Shown piece by piece: positions 1 through 11,174 of a stretch of DNA of 64,000 bases. The translations under genes were made by a program, and so were the position numbers. The notes under the pieces were generated by a model. It saw nothing but the letters and a program-made list of their open reading frames with translations. It did not search any database and was not told the origin of the DNA. Origin of the DNA: Cognatazoarcus halotolerans (lineage in GTDB: Bacteria; Pseudomonadota; Gammaproteobacteria; Burkholderiales; Rhodocyclaceae); assembly GCF_009800965.1 (NCBI RefSeq), contig NZ_WUAF01000015.1, forward strand, positions 1 through 64,000, written 5' to 3'. Within the stretch, counting starts at the first letter, position 1; each line of letters starts with the position of its first letter.

Positions 1-71
1 CCTCCGATGCGCGATTCGGCACCTCGAATCGAATTGAAAAATCAAATCTCGCCGTGAAGTCGCCATGAAAA

Positions 72-539
72 TTACGCTGGGGCCCTTTGCTGGTGAGGAG
101 TCTGGCGCTTTTGCATCACCCTGTTAGGGCTCAGGGAATGGTCTTGCATGCAAGGGACGGGATTGGTCTCAATGGAATTCGCATAGAGCTTGATCCCGCC
201 GTGGTAGATACCGCCTGTCCATTGATTGAGCGGTCGATTCGAACCGTATGTCCAATGGGGATGATCGGCATCCCCGTTCGGCTTGACTTCGTCCGCTTCG
301 TTGATACCGTGGAACAGCACCACAAACTTACTGGCCGACTCTTGGGCGCTGGTATACACCTAGCAGGCGACCAAGACTTGGGATTCAAGAGTTTGTCTTT
401 CCGCGTTGGGCATCTAATGAATTTTGGCGGACGAGATGTCCAACGTGGCGCCGCCTATTTGAGCCTCAGCAGCCGAGACGGGTCTGTTGCCCTCACTGAA
501 GTGCGGGAACTCTTGGACCTTCTGTTCGAGCGAAGTGTT
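72..539 (-). pseudogene. Decayed reading frame of unknown function
   Basis: On the minus strand one frame reads like protein (for example KFVVLFHGINEADEV) but is interrupted by TAG codons at 414-416 and 360-362. Another TAG at 540-542 bounds it upstream. The GC content looks lower than that of the neighbouring core genes. A plus-strand frame at 87-560 is fully open for 157 codons and could instead be the real gene. I recognise neither product. The stop-interrupted minus frame beside repeats suggests a decayed acquired gene, but coding status on either strand is unproven. Confidence 0.25.
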
Positions 540-603
540 CTACTTTTCTCTGAAGAGTAGCGCAAGCAGTGGAGTCAGATACCGCGCTTAATTACATTAC
601 ATT

Positions 604-1070
604 CACTAACTCGTACCGCTTCAACGTCCTGCCCACGTCGAGCCGGCGACCCCTTCCCCTTCTGCGCCGCCGAGTGCAGGCCGTGGCCGGCGGGAATTGT
701 CGCGTCGCTGTCCGAGCCCGAAGGGCGAGTTTCGACGCGACCCGCCGGACGCGGACGGAGCGAGGGAACCGGCGTAGCCGGCGGTGCGGCAGGGGGCGCT
801 TCTTTGGTTACTTTCTGGTCGCCACAAGAAAGTAACTCGCCCGCCGGGGCGAGTCCCGGCCAATCGCCATCAATCGGCGGCACGCGCCGAAACGAACAGC
901 AAAGAACGAAACCCTGGACCCCGGCGTCCGCCGGGGCGACGAATCAAAAGATACACGCCACCACGGACCCCATCCTCGGGGCTGCTCATCATCCGAGGCA
1001 ACCGGCGCGGACCGCGATACCCACAGCACGCATGAGATGGCGTGTTTCACCGAGACAAAACTTCATGTTC
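604..1070. repeat. Long direct repeat, copy 1 (non-coding, hairpin-rich)
   Basis: This segment matches 1105-1638 almost throughout, from the motif ACTCGTACC near its left end to ACTTCATGTTC at its right end. It contains a perfect 8-bp stem with a 2-base loop (CCCCGGCG/CGCCGGGG, 919-936). A second stem is formed by GTTACTTTCT and AGAAAGTAAC around 807-836. All six frames are open over long stretches, which is typical of GC-rich non-coding repeats, and there is no credible start or protein family. I read it as an intergenic repeat, not as genes. Confidence 0.75.
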
Positions 1071-1104
1071 GTACCTGAGCATTGGGCTCAGGTCGCGCTT
1101 CACT

Positions 1105-1638
1105 CACCAACTCGTACCACTTCAACGTCCTGCCCACGTTGAGCCGCCAGCTGGATTGCCAACCTAGATCATCACCACGCACCGCCACCCGTCGGCAACG
1201 GCAAAGCCGAGCCGGCGCCCGCTTCCCCTTCTGCACCGCCGAGTGCTGGCCGTGGCCGGCGGGACTTGTCGCATCGCTGTCCGAGCCCGCAGGGCGAGTT
1301 TCGACGCGACCCGCCGGACGCGGACGGAGCGAGGGAACCGGCGTAGCCGGCGGTGCGGCAGGGGGCGCTTCTTTGGTGACTTGCTTGTCGCCACAAGAAA
1401 GTGACTCGCCCGCCGGGGCGAGACCCGGCCAATCGCCATCAATCGGCGGCGCACACCAAAACGAACAGCAAAGAACGAGACCCTGGACCCCGGCGTCCGC
1501 CGGGGCGACAGATCAAAGATACACGCCACCACAGGCCCCCTCCTCGGGGCTGCTCATCGTCCGAGGCAACCGGCGCGGACCGCGATACCCACAGCACGTA
1601 AGATACGGCATGTTTCACCGAGACGAAACTTCATGTTC
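1105..1638. repeat. Long direct repeat, copy 2 (non-coding, hairpin-rich)
   Basis: This is the diverged second copy of the 604-1070 unit. It carries roughly 60 extra bases near its left end (about 1147-1205). The CCCCGGCG/CGCCGGGG hairpin is conserved at 1488-1505. The GTTACTTTCT stem of copy 1 is partly broken here: GTGACTTGCT faces AGAAAGTGAC. The two copies lie about 35 bp apart, just upstream of the transaminase gene at 1709. Confidence 0.75.
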
Positions 1639-1708
1639 GAATCCGGTCGTTTTCTGCATCAGAAATCTTGACTAGCATGAACGGATACCCTCACGGATAC
1701 CTGCCACC

Positions 1709-3016
1709 ATGAATCACGATCAGGCCTACTGGCTGCCTTACACCGCCAACCGCGCTTTCTGGAAATCGCCCCGCGTCATCAAGGCCGCACTGGGCCACTA
1801 CTACACCACGGACGACGGCCGGCAGTTGCTGGACGGGTTTTCCGGGCTGTGGACCTCGGGGATCGGCCACTGCCATCCGGCCATCGTCTCGGCGGTGCAG
1901 CAGCAGGTTGCCACGCTCGACTACGCGATGGGCTTCCAGGTCACCAACGACCGCGCCATCCAGCTCGCCCGCGAGGTCGCCGAGCTGGCGCCACCGGGGC
2001 TCGACCGGGTGTTCTTCACCAATTCGGGTTCGGAATCGGCGGATACCGCGCTGAAGATCGCGCTGGCCTACCAGCGCGCCCGCGGCCAGGGCCAGCGGAC
2101 CCGGCTGATCGGACGCGAGCGCGGCTACCACGGGGTGAACTTCGGCGGCATGTCGGTGGGCGGCATGACGGCCAACCGCAAGGTCTTCAGCGCCACGCTG
2201 CTGCCCGGGGTGGATCACATCCGCCACACCCACAGCCTGGCCGACATGGCCTTCAGCCGCGGCCAGCCGGGCTGGGGTGCACATCTGGCAGAGGATCTCG
2301 AGCGCCTCGTCGCGCTGCACGACGCTTCCAATATCGCCGCGCTGATCGTCGAGCCAGTGGCGGGCTCAGCGGGGATCCTGGTGCCACCAATAGGCTACCT
2401 GCAGCGCCTGCGCGAGATCTGTGACACGCATGGCATCCTGCTGATCTTCGACGAGGTGATCAATGCCTTCGGCCGGGTCGGCGCGCCCTTTGCGGCGGAA
2501 CGCTTCGGGGTGACGCCGGACATCATCACCACCGCCAAGGGGCTCACCAACGGCGTGGTGCCGATGGGCGCGGTGATCGTCCGCGAGGAGATCTACCAGG
2601 CCATGATGCAGGGCCCGGACAACGCGGTGGAGCTGTTCCACGGCTACACCTATTCGGGCCACCCGCTTGCCGCCGCCGCCGGTGTGGCGACGATGAAGGT
2701 CTACCGCGACGAGGACGTGTTTGCGCGCGCCCGGGCGCTCGAACCGGTGTTCGAGGAGATGCTCCACGCACTCAAGGGCGAGCCGCACGTGATCGACATC
2801 CGCAACTTTGGCCTGATGGGCGGGGTCGAGCTCGCGCCGCGTCCGGGTGCGCCGGGTGCGCGTGGCCTGGCGGTCTTCCTCAAATGCTTCGAGGCCGGGG
2901 TCGTGATCAGGAACAGCGGCGACATCATCCAGTTTTCGCCCTTCCTCGATTCCACGCCGGACGAGCTCGCGCGCATCGTCGAGACGGTGCGCCAGGCGCT
3001 GCACACGATTGATTGA
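1709..3016 (+). CDS. bauA: Omega-amino acid:pyruvate aminotransferase (beta-alanine transaminase)
   Basis: A 435-residue class-III PLP aminotransferase, full length for the family. The PLP site is visible: FDEV with Asp248, and TTAKGLTNG with the Schiff-base Lys277. The G-S-E-S phosphate-binding segment lies near residue 107. The sequence resembles beta-alanine/omega-amino acid:pyruvate transaminases, which move the amino group of beta-alanine to pyruvate and give malonate semialdehyde plus alanine. The next gene, 27 bp downstream, encodes the dehydrogenase that uses malonate semialdehyde, as in the Pseudomonas bauA-bauC pairing. The substrate is inferred from this context; other omega-amines are possible. 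Confidence 0.85.
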   Translation: MNHDQAYWLPYTANRAFWKSPRVIKAALGHYYTTDDGRQLLDGFSGLWTSGIGHCHPAIVSAVQQQVATLDYAMGFQVTNDRAIQLAREVAELAPPGLDRVFFTNSGSESADTALKIALAYQRARGQGQRTRLIGRERGYHGVNFGGMSVGGMTANRKVFSATLLPGVDHIRHTHSLADMAFSRGQPGWGAHLAEDLERLVALHDASNIAALIVEPVAGSAGILVPPIGYLQRLREICDTHGILLIFDEVINAFGRVGAPFAAERFGVTPDIITTAKGLTNGVVPMGAVIVREEIYQAMMQGPDNAVELFHGYTYSGHPLAAAAGVATMKVYRDEDVFARARALEPVFEEMLHALKGEPHVIDIRNFGLMGGVELAPRPGAPGARGLAVFLKCFEAGVVIRNSGDIIQFSPFLDSTPDELARIVETVRQALHTID

Positions 3017-3043
3017 ACCCACAAGAACACGAGAGACACGGCA

Positions 3044-4537
<1,494 letters not shown>

Positions 4538-4609
4538 GGCGCGACACACCTGCCGGGCAAAGCAGCCCGGCGGGTCGGTCCGTGCAGGTTTCGTGAAACA
4601 ATCGCCACC

Positions 4610-5536
4610 ATGAAAGCCCGCGCCCTGCTCACCAGTCTCGCCGAGGCGGACCTACGTCTGCTGCGCATCTTCATCGCGATCGCCGAATCGGGCGGGCTGG
4701 CGGCGGCTGAGCTGCGGCTCAACATCAGCCGCTCGGTGATCAGCCGCCACCTCAAGGACCTCGAGACGCGACTCGGCGTACGCCTGTGCGAGCGCGGCCG
4801 TTCCGGCTTTGCGCTCACCGAGGAAGGCGCCACGGTACTCGACGCCGCCCGGCGGCTGTTTTCGCAGATCGAGGGGTTCAGGCGCGAAGTGACCAGCCTG
4901 CATGGCGATCCGCGCGGCGAACTCAACCTGGCGGTGTTCGACAAGTTCGTCACCAACCCCGCCTGCCGGCTCGCCGAGACCATCGCCGCATTCGGCGCCG
5001 AGGCACCCGCGGTGACGCTGAACATGCACGTCGCCGGCACGATCGCCATCGAAAAGGGGCTGCTTGAAGGCGACATCCAGGCCGCCATCCATCCCTTTCA
5101 CCGCGCCAGCGAGAGCCTGCTCTACTGGCCGCTGTTCGGCGAGCAGATGTGGCTCTACGGCGCCCCCGAACACCCGCTGCTGCGCGACGGCCGGCTGCCC
5201 GACGAAGCAGCGCTGCGCACCGCCGCTTTCGTCGGCCTGGGCTACCACTCGCGCAACATGGAGCACTTCTGGCGTCTCGGCCTCCAGCCGGCGGCGCGCG
5301 CCCACGAACAGGAAGGCAGTGTGGTGTTGATCCGCTCCGGGCGCTACCTCGGCTTTCTGCCCGAACACTATGCGGCGTCGTTCGAGCGGGCCGGCACACT
5401 GCGCCGCATCCCCTCCGACACCCTGCAATACCACTGCGAATGGGGCGTCTCGATCGCCCGCACACCGCCGCCCGGTCGCGTCGCACGGCACTTCACCGCG
5501 CTGCTGCGCGAGATGCACCGACAACCACTCGCTTGA
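4610..5536 (+). CDS. LysR-family regulator, probably of the beta-alanine genes
   Basis: A 308-residue LysR-type protein. The N-terminal winged helix-turn-helix spans about residues 15-70 (FIAIAESGGLAAAELRLNIS then SRHLKDLETRLGVRLCERG), followed by a periplasmic-binding-protein-like effector domain. It lies 72 bp downstream of the dehydrogenase gene in the same orientation, unlike the classical divergent LysR layout. It is still the obvious candidate to control the 1709-4537 genes. The target and the inducer are inferred only from position. Confidence 0.85.
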   Translation: MKARALLTSLAEADLRLLRIFIAIAESGGLAAAELRLNISRSVISRHLKDLETRLGVRLCERGRSGFALTEEGATVLDAARRLFSQIEGFRREVTSLHGDPRGELNLAVFDKFVTNPACRLAETIAAFGAEAPAVTLNMHVAGTIAIEKGLLEGDIQAAIHPFHRASESLLYWPLFGEQMWLYGAPEHPLLRDGRLPDEAALRTAAFVGLGYHSRNMEHFWRLGLQPAARAHEQEGSVVLIRSGRYLGFLPEHYAASFERAGTLRRIPSDTLQYHCEWGVSIARTPPPGRVARHFTALLREMHRQPLA

Positions 5537-5632
5537 GGAAAGCGCCGGCGCTGCAATGCAATCGCGCCTCCCGCGTGCGAACTGCCGGTACTGTATCGGC
5601 CTATCGCGCCGCACCACCCCCAGAGGCCCGGA

Positions 5633-6232
5633 ATGAGCCCGAAAATCAATGAACTGCTCGAACGCATCCGCCACATAGAGGACGAAATCGAGCACGAACT
5701 GCAACGCCGCCGCGCCGAGCTGAACGCTGACTTCGAAGACAAGCGCATCCGCTTCGAACAGGAAGTGCTCGAACAACAGCGCCGCTTCAAGACCGGGTTG
5801 CTCAAGTACCTGCTGGGCGCCCGCCTGCGCAACGTCATCACTGCGCCGGTCATCTACGCGGTGTTCTTTCCACTGCTGCTCACCGATATCGCGGTAACGC
5901 TCTACCAGCTCATCTGCTTCCCACTCTACGGCATCGCCCGCGTGCGCCGCCGCGACTACCTCGTCTTCGATCGCGCCCACCTCGGCTATCTCAACATCAT
6001 CGAAAAGATCAACTGCGCCTACTGTTCATACGGCAACGGCCTCGCCGCCTACATCCGCGAAGTGCTCGGCCGCACCGAACAGTTCTGGTGCCCGATCAAA
6101 CACTCCCGGCGCGTGATGCAGGCACATCCGTATTACGGCGGCTTCGTGGATTTCGGCGACGCGGAAGGGTACCGGCGCGAGTTGAAGGCGCTGAGGGAAG
6201 AATTGGCGAAACTGGGCGATGAGAATGAATAG
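5633..6232 (+). CDS. Conserved membrane protein with coiled coil and cysteines
   Basis: A 199-residue protein with three parts. Residues 1-60 are charged and heptad-like (ELLERIRHIEDEIEHELQRR), suggesting a coiled coil. Residues 68-100 hold one or two hydrophobic segments. The C-terminal domain carries the cysteine motifs INCAYCSYGNG and QFWCPIKHSRR. The C-terminal part resembles conserved hypothetical proteins seen in several proteobacteria; no function is known to me. The C-x-x-C pair plus a later Cys and His could bind a metal, which is speculation. It follows the LysR gene by about 95 bp but need not belong to that module. Confidence 0.75.
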   Translation: MSPKINELLERIRHIEDEIEHELQRRRAELNADFEDKRIRFEQEVLEQQRRFKTGLLKYLLGARLRNVITAPVIYAVFFPLLLTDIAVTLYQLICFPLYGIARVRRRDYLVFDRAHLGYLNIIEKINCAYCSYGNGLAAYIREVLGRTEQFWCPIKHSRRVMQAHPYYGGFVDFGDAEGYRRELKALREELAKLGDENE

Positions 6233-6262
6233 CTCCCGGACATGGCAAGATGATTCCGACCA

Positions 6263-6364
6263 GGGATCAGACGATCCTCGTCATATAGAAACAAAAACGT
6301 GAAGGGCCGGGGATTACGCTTTTGTACGGCCGGTCGTATGCAACAATTCTAGAACTGACCCCTA
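6263..6364. repeat. Degenerate inverted-repeat element related to 50836-50938
   Basis: The right end, CTAGAACTGACCCCTAT, matches the right end of the 50.8-kb element at 16 of 17 positions. About 100 bp to the left is GGGATCAG, one base from the inverse of CTGACCCC. The resulting size, about 100 bp, is close to the 103 bp of the other copy, but the interiors differ. It probably represents a decayed non-autonomous mobile or REP-like element. No transposase is nearby. Confidence 0.4.
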
Positions 6365-6526
6365 TGCTTCCTCTCCGCACAAGGGCACGATGGTCTCGGG
6401 CGGGAGCGGCAGCACCAACGTCCCGGGCGGCTGCAGGCGTCGCATGCCGTAGCGGATGTCGATATCGGTCTGTGTGGTTTCCAGATCCACCTGGCAGGTG
6501 CTGAAGCTTGCGGGGCCCGTTCCCAA
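6362..6526 (-). pseudogene. Remnant resembling a LysR effector-domain segment
   Basis: One minus-strand frame, ending in TAG at 6362-6364, reads VDLETTQTDIDIRYG followed by a PGTLVLPLPPETIVPLCGEE stretch. This pattern recalls the middle of the effector domain in GcvA-like LysR proteins (DxDIDIRYG then PLLPExxVPVC). The frame is closed by a TGA just upstream of 6526 and has no start or DNA-binding domain. If the resemblance is real, it is a short relic of a lost regulator. The rest of 6233-6873 shows no gene I can support. Confidence 0.35.
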
Positions 6527-6873
6527 TCAGCGTGGTCACAGAGATCCTTGGCTGCTGCCTGCGTGATTTGTGCGTCGAGGCAAATGCTTGAGCGACAAAT
6601 TGGCGCCGCTAACTTCCGCACCTGCAAACACTTCCTTCTGCACTCTGACCCGCGTTTCTCCACCCTGGTAATCGATCGCTTATCGCAGAACAGCTGCAAC
6701 GATCGGTTTCGTTGCTTTCCTGCCCAGAACAGGTTTCCCTTCTCCTTCACCCTTGACAAGAAAACTGGGCGGATTGGCGAATCACCGCACCCCAAGCTAC
6801 ATACTATTCTGTCAGCTTGATTGGTAATACCAGCGCCAGCAAATGCAGCGCTGCTGGCGCCCCGTCTGCAACG

Positions 6874-8496
6874 TCAGGCTGATCGCAGTCGGTCCTCGCG
6901 GATCATCTGCGCGCCGCGTGCCGCGATCATGATCGTCGGCGAGCTGGTGTTGCCGGAGGTGATGGTCGGCATGATCGATGCATCGACCACGCGCAGGCCG
7001 CCCAACCCCAACACTTGCAGGCGGGCATCGGTCACCGCGCTCGGATCGTCTTCCCGCCCCATCTTGCAGGTGCCGACCGGGTGGAATATCGTGGTGCCGA
7101 TGTTGCCTGCGGCGACCGCCAGATCTTCGTCGGTCTCGAAGCCCGGGCCGGGTAGGTGCTCGACCGGCTTGAACGGTGCCAGCGCGGGCTGGCCCGCGAT
7201 CTTCCGGGTCAGGCGGATCGCTCTGGCGGCCTTGGCGCGATCTTCCGGATCGGTGAGATACATTGGCGCAATGCGCGGAGCGCTGGCCGGGTCGCGGTCG
7301 CGGATCGTGACGTGGCCGCGCGATTTCGGGCGCAGGTCGCAAACGCTGGCGGTGAAGGCCGGAAACTTGTGCACCGGGTCGCCGAACTTGTCCAGCGAGA
7401 GCGGTTGCACGTGGTATTCGAGGTCTGGGTTTTCGACCGAGGAGTCGGAACAGGCGAACAGGCCGAGCTGGCTCGGCGCCATGGTCAAGGGGCCGCGGCG
7501 GAACAAGGCGTATTCCAGGCCCATCATCGCCTTGCCCCAAAGGCTGTTGGCCCGCTGGTTCAGGGTCTTGATGCCGCTCACTTTGAAGATGCTGCGCAGC
7601 TGCAGGTGATCCTGCAGGTTGTTACCGACCCCCTTCAACTCATGGGCGAGTGGAATACCGAGCTCTTGCAGTGTTGCGCCGTCGCCGATGCCTGAGCGCT
7701 GCAGGATCGCCGGCGAACCGAGCGAACCAGCCGCAAGCACGGTCTCGATGCGTGCGCGGGCGACGCACTCCTCGCCATCGCGGCGGAAGATGATGCCTTT
7801 CACCCACCGCCCGTCAATCAGCAGCCGGTCGGACAGGGCGCCGGTGATGATGGTCAGATTGGGCCGGTGGCGCACCGGATCGAGGAAGCCGCGCACTGCG
7901 CTCCAGCGGGTGCCGCGTTTTTGATTGACCTCGAACTGGCTGACGCCGAGGTTGTTGCCACGGTTGAAGTCTTCGGTCATTGGAATGCCGGCTTCCGCGG
8001 TGGCTTCGGCGAAACGGTCGAGGATGTCCCAGCGCAGGCGCTGCTGCTCGACCCGCCACTCGCCGCCGCTGCCATGGTGCTCGCTGCCGCCGCGCCAATT
8101 GTCCTCGACGCCCTTGAAGTGCGGTAGTACCGCGTCCCAACTCCAGCCGGCTTCGCCGGTGAGCTCGGCCCATTCGTTGTAGTCGCGGGCCTGGCCGCGC
8201 AGGTAGAGCATCGCATTGATCAGCGTCGAGCCGCCGAGCCCCTTGCCGCGGGCGTAGATGATGCTGCGTCCGTTCAGGCCCGGCTCGGGCTCGGTCTTGT
8301 AGCACCAGTCGGTGCGCGGGTTGTTGATGCAGTAGAGATAGCCGACAGGGATCTTGGTCCAGATCCATTTCTCGTCGTTGCCGGCTTCGAGCAGCAACAC
8401 GCTAACGTCCGCGTCGGCCGAGAGGCGGTTGGCCAGCACGCAGCCCGCAGCGCCGCCGCCAACGATGACGTAGTCAAATTCACCTATATCTTTCAT
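6874..8496 (-). CDS. hpdH: GMC-family FAD-dependent dehydrogenase, probably 3-hydroxypropionate dehydrogenase
   Basis: About 540 residues. The start ATG at 8496 is preceded by AGGAA; a longer frame begins at 8568 but adds only basic low-complexity residues. The FAD-binding motif DYVIVGGGAAGCVLANRLS is at the N terminus, the GMC signature GGSTLINAMLYLRG near residue 85, and the catalytic His lies in FHPVGTCKMG near the C terminus, followed by TSGNTSSP. The family (choline and other alcohol dehydrogenases) oxidises primary alcohols. It is followed on the chromosome by an MmsA gene and a divergent LysR gene, the arrangement described for 3-hydroxypropionate catabolism in Pseudomonas (hpdH-mmsA-LysR). 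The family call is firm; the exact substrate is inferred. Confidence 0.8.
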   Translation of the reverse strand: MKDIGEFDYVIVGGGAAGCVLANRLSADADVSVLLLEAGNDEKWIWTKIPVGYLYCINNPRTDWCYKTEPEPGLNGRSIIYARGKGLGGSTLINAMLYLRGQARDYNEWAELTGEAGWSWDAVLPHFKGVEDNWRGGSEHHGSGGEWRVEQQRLRWDILDRFAEATAEAGIPMTEDFNRGNNLGVSQFEVNQKRGTRWSAVRGFLDPVRHRPNLTIITGALSDRLLIDGRWVKGIIFRRDGEECVARARIETVLAAGSLGSPAILQRSGIGDGATLQELGIPLAHELKGVGNNLQDHLQLRSIFKVSGIKTLNQRANSLWGKAMMGLEYALFRRGPLTMAPSQLGLFACSDSSVENPDLEYHVQPLSLDKFGDPVHKFPAFTASVCDLRPKSRGHVTIRDRDPASAPRIAPMYLTDPEDRAKAARAIRLTRKIAGQPALAPFKPVEHLPGPGFETDEDLAVAAGNIGTTIFHPVGTCKMGREDDPSAVTDARLQVLGLGGLRVVDASIMPTITSGNTSSPTIMIAARGAQMIREDRLRSA

Positions 8497-8637
8497 GGGA
8501 AGTTCCTGAATTCGAATTTTGGAGGGCCGTCGCCGACGCACTCGGGGCCGGCGGGATTCCGGCCGCATGCGGCGTCTGACCCGATCAGTAAGCGGCGGGC
8601 CGAGGCCCGCCGTACAGCTCGTCTTTTCAGTGAAGGA

Positions 8638-10149
8638 TCAATTGACCGGCATCACGAATTCCGGCCCCTTCGAACCGCTATCCGGCCAGCGTTGCATCAC
8701 GCTCTTGTAGCGGGTGTAGAAGCGCACGCCTTCCTCGCCGTAGCTGTGGTGATCGCCGAACAGGCTCTGCTTCCAGCCACCGAACGAGTGCCAGGCCATC
8801 GGCACTGGCAGAGGCACATTGATGCCGACCATGCCGATCTGGATCTTCTGCGCGAACTCCTGTGCGGTGCGGCCGTCACGGGTGTAGCAGGCGACGCCGT
8901 TGCCGAAGGCGTGCGAATTGACCAGCTCGACCGCCTCGGCGAAGGTGTCGACCCGCAGCACGCACAACACCGGGCCGAAGATTTCCTCTCGGTAGATCTT
9001 CATGTCCGGCGTGACGTTGTCGAACAGCGAGGCGCCGAGGAAGTAACCCTGCTCGCGGCCCGGCACGACCAGCCCGCGACCGTCCATCACCAGCGTCGCC
9101 CCTTGCTCGACGCCCGAGGCAATGTAGCCTTCGATGCGCTGCTTGGCTTCGGCGGTCACGATCGGGCCCATGTCGGCACCCTCTGCTTCACCGTCGTTCA
9201 CACTCAGCGCGCGGGCACGGGTGGCAACCTTGTCGACAAGTTCGTCGGCGATATGGCCGACCGCAACCGCGACCGAGATCGCCATGCAGCGTTCTCCGGC
9301 GGACCCGTAGGCGGCACCGATCAGCGCGTCGGCGGCCTGATCAAGGTCGGCGTCAGGCATCACCACCATATGGTTCTTCGCACCGCCCAGTGCCTGCGAG
9401 CGCTTGCCGTTGCGGGCCGAGGTCTCGTAGATGTACTTGGCGATCGGGGTCGAGCCGACGAAGCTCACTGCCTGCACGTCGGGGTGGTTCAGCAGACGAT
9501 CGACCGCGAGCTTGTCGCCTTGGACGACGTTGAACACGCCGGCTGGCAGTCCGGCTTCGCGGAACAGCTCGGCGGTCAGCAACGAGGGCGAGGGGTCGCG
9601 CTCGGAGGGCTTGAGGATGAAGCTGTTGCCGCAGGCGATCGACACCGGCGCCATCCACATCGGGACCATGAACGGGAAGTTGAAGGGCGTGATGCCGGCT
9701 GTGACGCCCAGCGGTGCGCGCTGGCTCCAGTTGCTGATGCCGCCACCAACGTTGTCCGAGTACTGCCCCTTGAGGAGTTGGGGGATGCCGCAGGCGAACT
9801 CGATGATCTCGAGCCCGCGCTGCACTTCACCCTTGGCGTCCGGGAAGGTCTTGCCATGCTCGCGGGTGATCAGGCGGGCGAGGTCGTCGGTGTGGCGCTC
9901 GACCAGTTCCTTCATCTTGAACAGCACCCGCGCGCGCTTCTGCGGCGCCATCGCGCCCCAGGCCTGCTGTGCGGTGGCGGCGCTGGCGACTGCCGCGTCG
10001 ACTTCCGCTTCGGTGGCCAGACCGACCTGGCGGGTCGAGCGGCCCAGAGCCGGGTCGAAGACCGGCTGGCTGCGCTCGGCGGCCGGACGGGGTTCGTTGT
10101 CGATCCAGTGGTCGATGTGCTCGGGGGCGTTGATGTAAGTAAGGCTCAT
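8638..10149 (-). CDS. mmsA: CoA-acylating (methyl)malonate-semialdehyde dehydrogenase, second copy
   Basis: About 503 residues starting at ATG 10149, with GGAAGAGAT just upstream. The track's longer N terminus from 10209 runs into the shared promoter region and looks spurious. MmsA features are present: [17 protein letters not shown] and the catalytic Cys in GERCMA. It is a clear paralogue of the 3044-4537 product. Its likely role is to convert malonate semialdehyde, made by the GMC dehydrogenase encoded downstream (6874-8496), to acetyl-CoA. It is transcribed divergently from the LysR gene at 10263, which probably controls it. Confidence 0.9.
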   Translation of the reverse strand: MSLTYINAPEHIDHWIDNEPRPAAERSQPVFDPALGRSTRQVGLATEAEVDAAVASAATAQQAWGAMAPQKRARVLFKMKELVERHTDDLARLITREHGKTFPDAKGEVQRGLEIIEFACGIPQLLKGQYSDNVGGGISNWSQRAPLGVTAGITPFNFPFMVPMWMAPVSIACGNSFILKPSERDPSPSLLTAELFREAGLPAGVFNVVQGDKLAVDRLLNHPDVQAVSFVGSTPIAKYIYETSARNGKRSQALGGAKNHMVVMPDADLDQAADALIGAAYGSAGERCMAISVAVAVGHIADELVDKVATRARALSVNDGEAEGADMGPIVTAEAKQRIEGYIASGVEQGATLVMDGRGLVVPGREQGYFLGASLFDNVTPDMKIYREEIFGPVLCVLRVDTFAEAVELVNSHAFGNGVACYTRDGRTAQEFAQKIQIGMVGINVPLPVPMAWHSFGGWKQSLFGDHHSYGEEGVRFYTRYKSVMQRWPDSGSKGPEFVMPVN

Positions 10150-10262
10150 ATCTCTTCCTTCGCTGTGTAACGGCTGTGACGATGGATCGTATTTAGAACC
10201 ATGTGCCACAGAGGATCCAATGAGTTATTCTTGGTTTCGTTATTCGAATTGCTAATTTCAGA
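10150..10262. promoter_or_regulatory. Divergent LysR-type control region
   Basis: The 113 bp between the mmsA start and the LysR start is AT-rich compared with the flanking genes. It contains the palindrome ATTCGAAT near 10243, in a TTATTCGAATTGCTAA context. Divergent LysR-target pairs normally bind an interrupted dyad here. No -35/-10 pair could be assigned with certainty. Confidence 0.45.
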
Positions 10263-11174
10263 ATGGACTACTCAGGACTGCGCGCGTTTGTCACCGTGGC
10301 ACGCGAGGGCAACCTCACCCGCGCCGCGGAGCGGCTCTTCGTGACCCAGCCGGCGCTCAGCCTACAGCTTAAGAAGTTGCATGAATCAATCGGTGTCACG
10401 CTCTTCGAGCGGCGACCGCGCGGCATGCGCCTGACCGAGGCGGGGCAGAAACTGTTGCCGGCCGCCGAGCGGGCGCTGACTGCCGTGGCCGAGTTCCGCG
10501 CCGCGGCGACGAGGCTGAAGGGTTCGGTGACCGGACGGTTGAGGCTCGGCACCATCGTCGATCCCGAGTTCCTGCGCATGGGGCCGTTCCTGCGCCTGCT
10601 GGCGGAGCGCCACCCCGGTCTGTCGTTCGAACTATCACACGGCATGTCGGGCGCGGTTGCCCGCGAGTTGGAGGCGGGGCGGCTCGACGTTGCTTACGCG
10701 CTCGGCCCACCCGGGTTGGCGGAACTGAAGAATCGCTTTTACGTTGTCACGCTAACCGCGTTCGTTTATCGCGTCATTGCTCCGGCAGGCTGGAGCGGCC
10801 AGGTGCGGGGGAAAGGATGGCGCGACCTTGCGCGACTACCGTGGATTGGTACGCCGCCCGACTCAGTCCATTCGCGCCTCTTGAGCCGCATCTTTGCCGC
10901 TGAAGGCGTTGCGCAGCGGGTCGTCGCACGGGTCGATCTCGAGCCCTCGATGATCGATCTGGTGAAGTCGGGCGTCGCGCTGGCGCTTGCGCGCGAAAGT
11001 CTCGCGCTGCGTGCTGCGCACGCCGAAGGCATCGTCATGGCCGATGCGGTGTCGGTACCCGCCGAACTTGGCTTCATTTGCCGTCAAGAATGCAAAGAGG
11101 AGCCACTGATCGCGGCGGCGATGAACATCGTCGAGGAGGTTTGGCACGGCGGGGGTAGAAGCGGCGCGAGTTGA
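10263..11174 (+). CDS. LysR-family regulator, divergent from mmsA-hpdH
   Basis: A 303-residue LysR protein. The HTH spans about residues 4-62 (VTVAREGNLTRAAERLFVTQ, then LSLQLKKLHESIGVTLFERR), followed by the usual effector-binding domain. Its divergent position 113 bp from the mmsA start makes it the probable activator of the mmsA-GMC operon. The inducer would be expected to be 3-hydroxypropionate if the operon assignment is right; that is inference. It is similar in layout to, but not a close copy of, the LysR protein encoded at 4610-5536. Confidence 0.88.
   Translation: MDYSGLRAFVTVAREGNLTRAAERLFVTQPALSLQLKKLHESIGVTLFERRPRGMRLTEAGQKLLPAAERALTAVAEFRAAATRLKGSVTGRLRLGTIVDPEFLRMGPFLRLLAERHPGLSFELSHGMSGAVARELEAGRLDVAYALGPPGLAELKNRFYVVTLTAFVYRVIAPAGWSGQVRGKGWRDLARLPWIGTPPDSVHSRLLSRIFAAEGVAQRVVARVDLEPSMIDLVKSGVALALARESLALRAAHAEGIVMADAVSVPAELGFICRQECKEEPLIAAAMNIVEEVWHGGGRSGAS

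Noticed and set aside
784-1601. Several plus- and minus-strand open frames of 60-200 codons in the repeat region
   Set aside because: They lie in a duplicated hairpin-rich segment, are open on both strands because of GC richness, and match no protein pattern.
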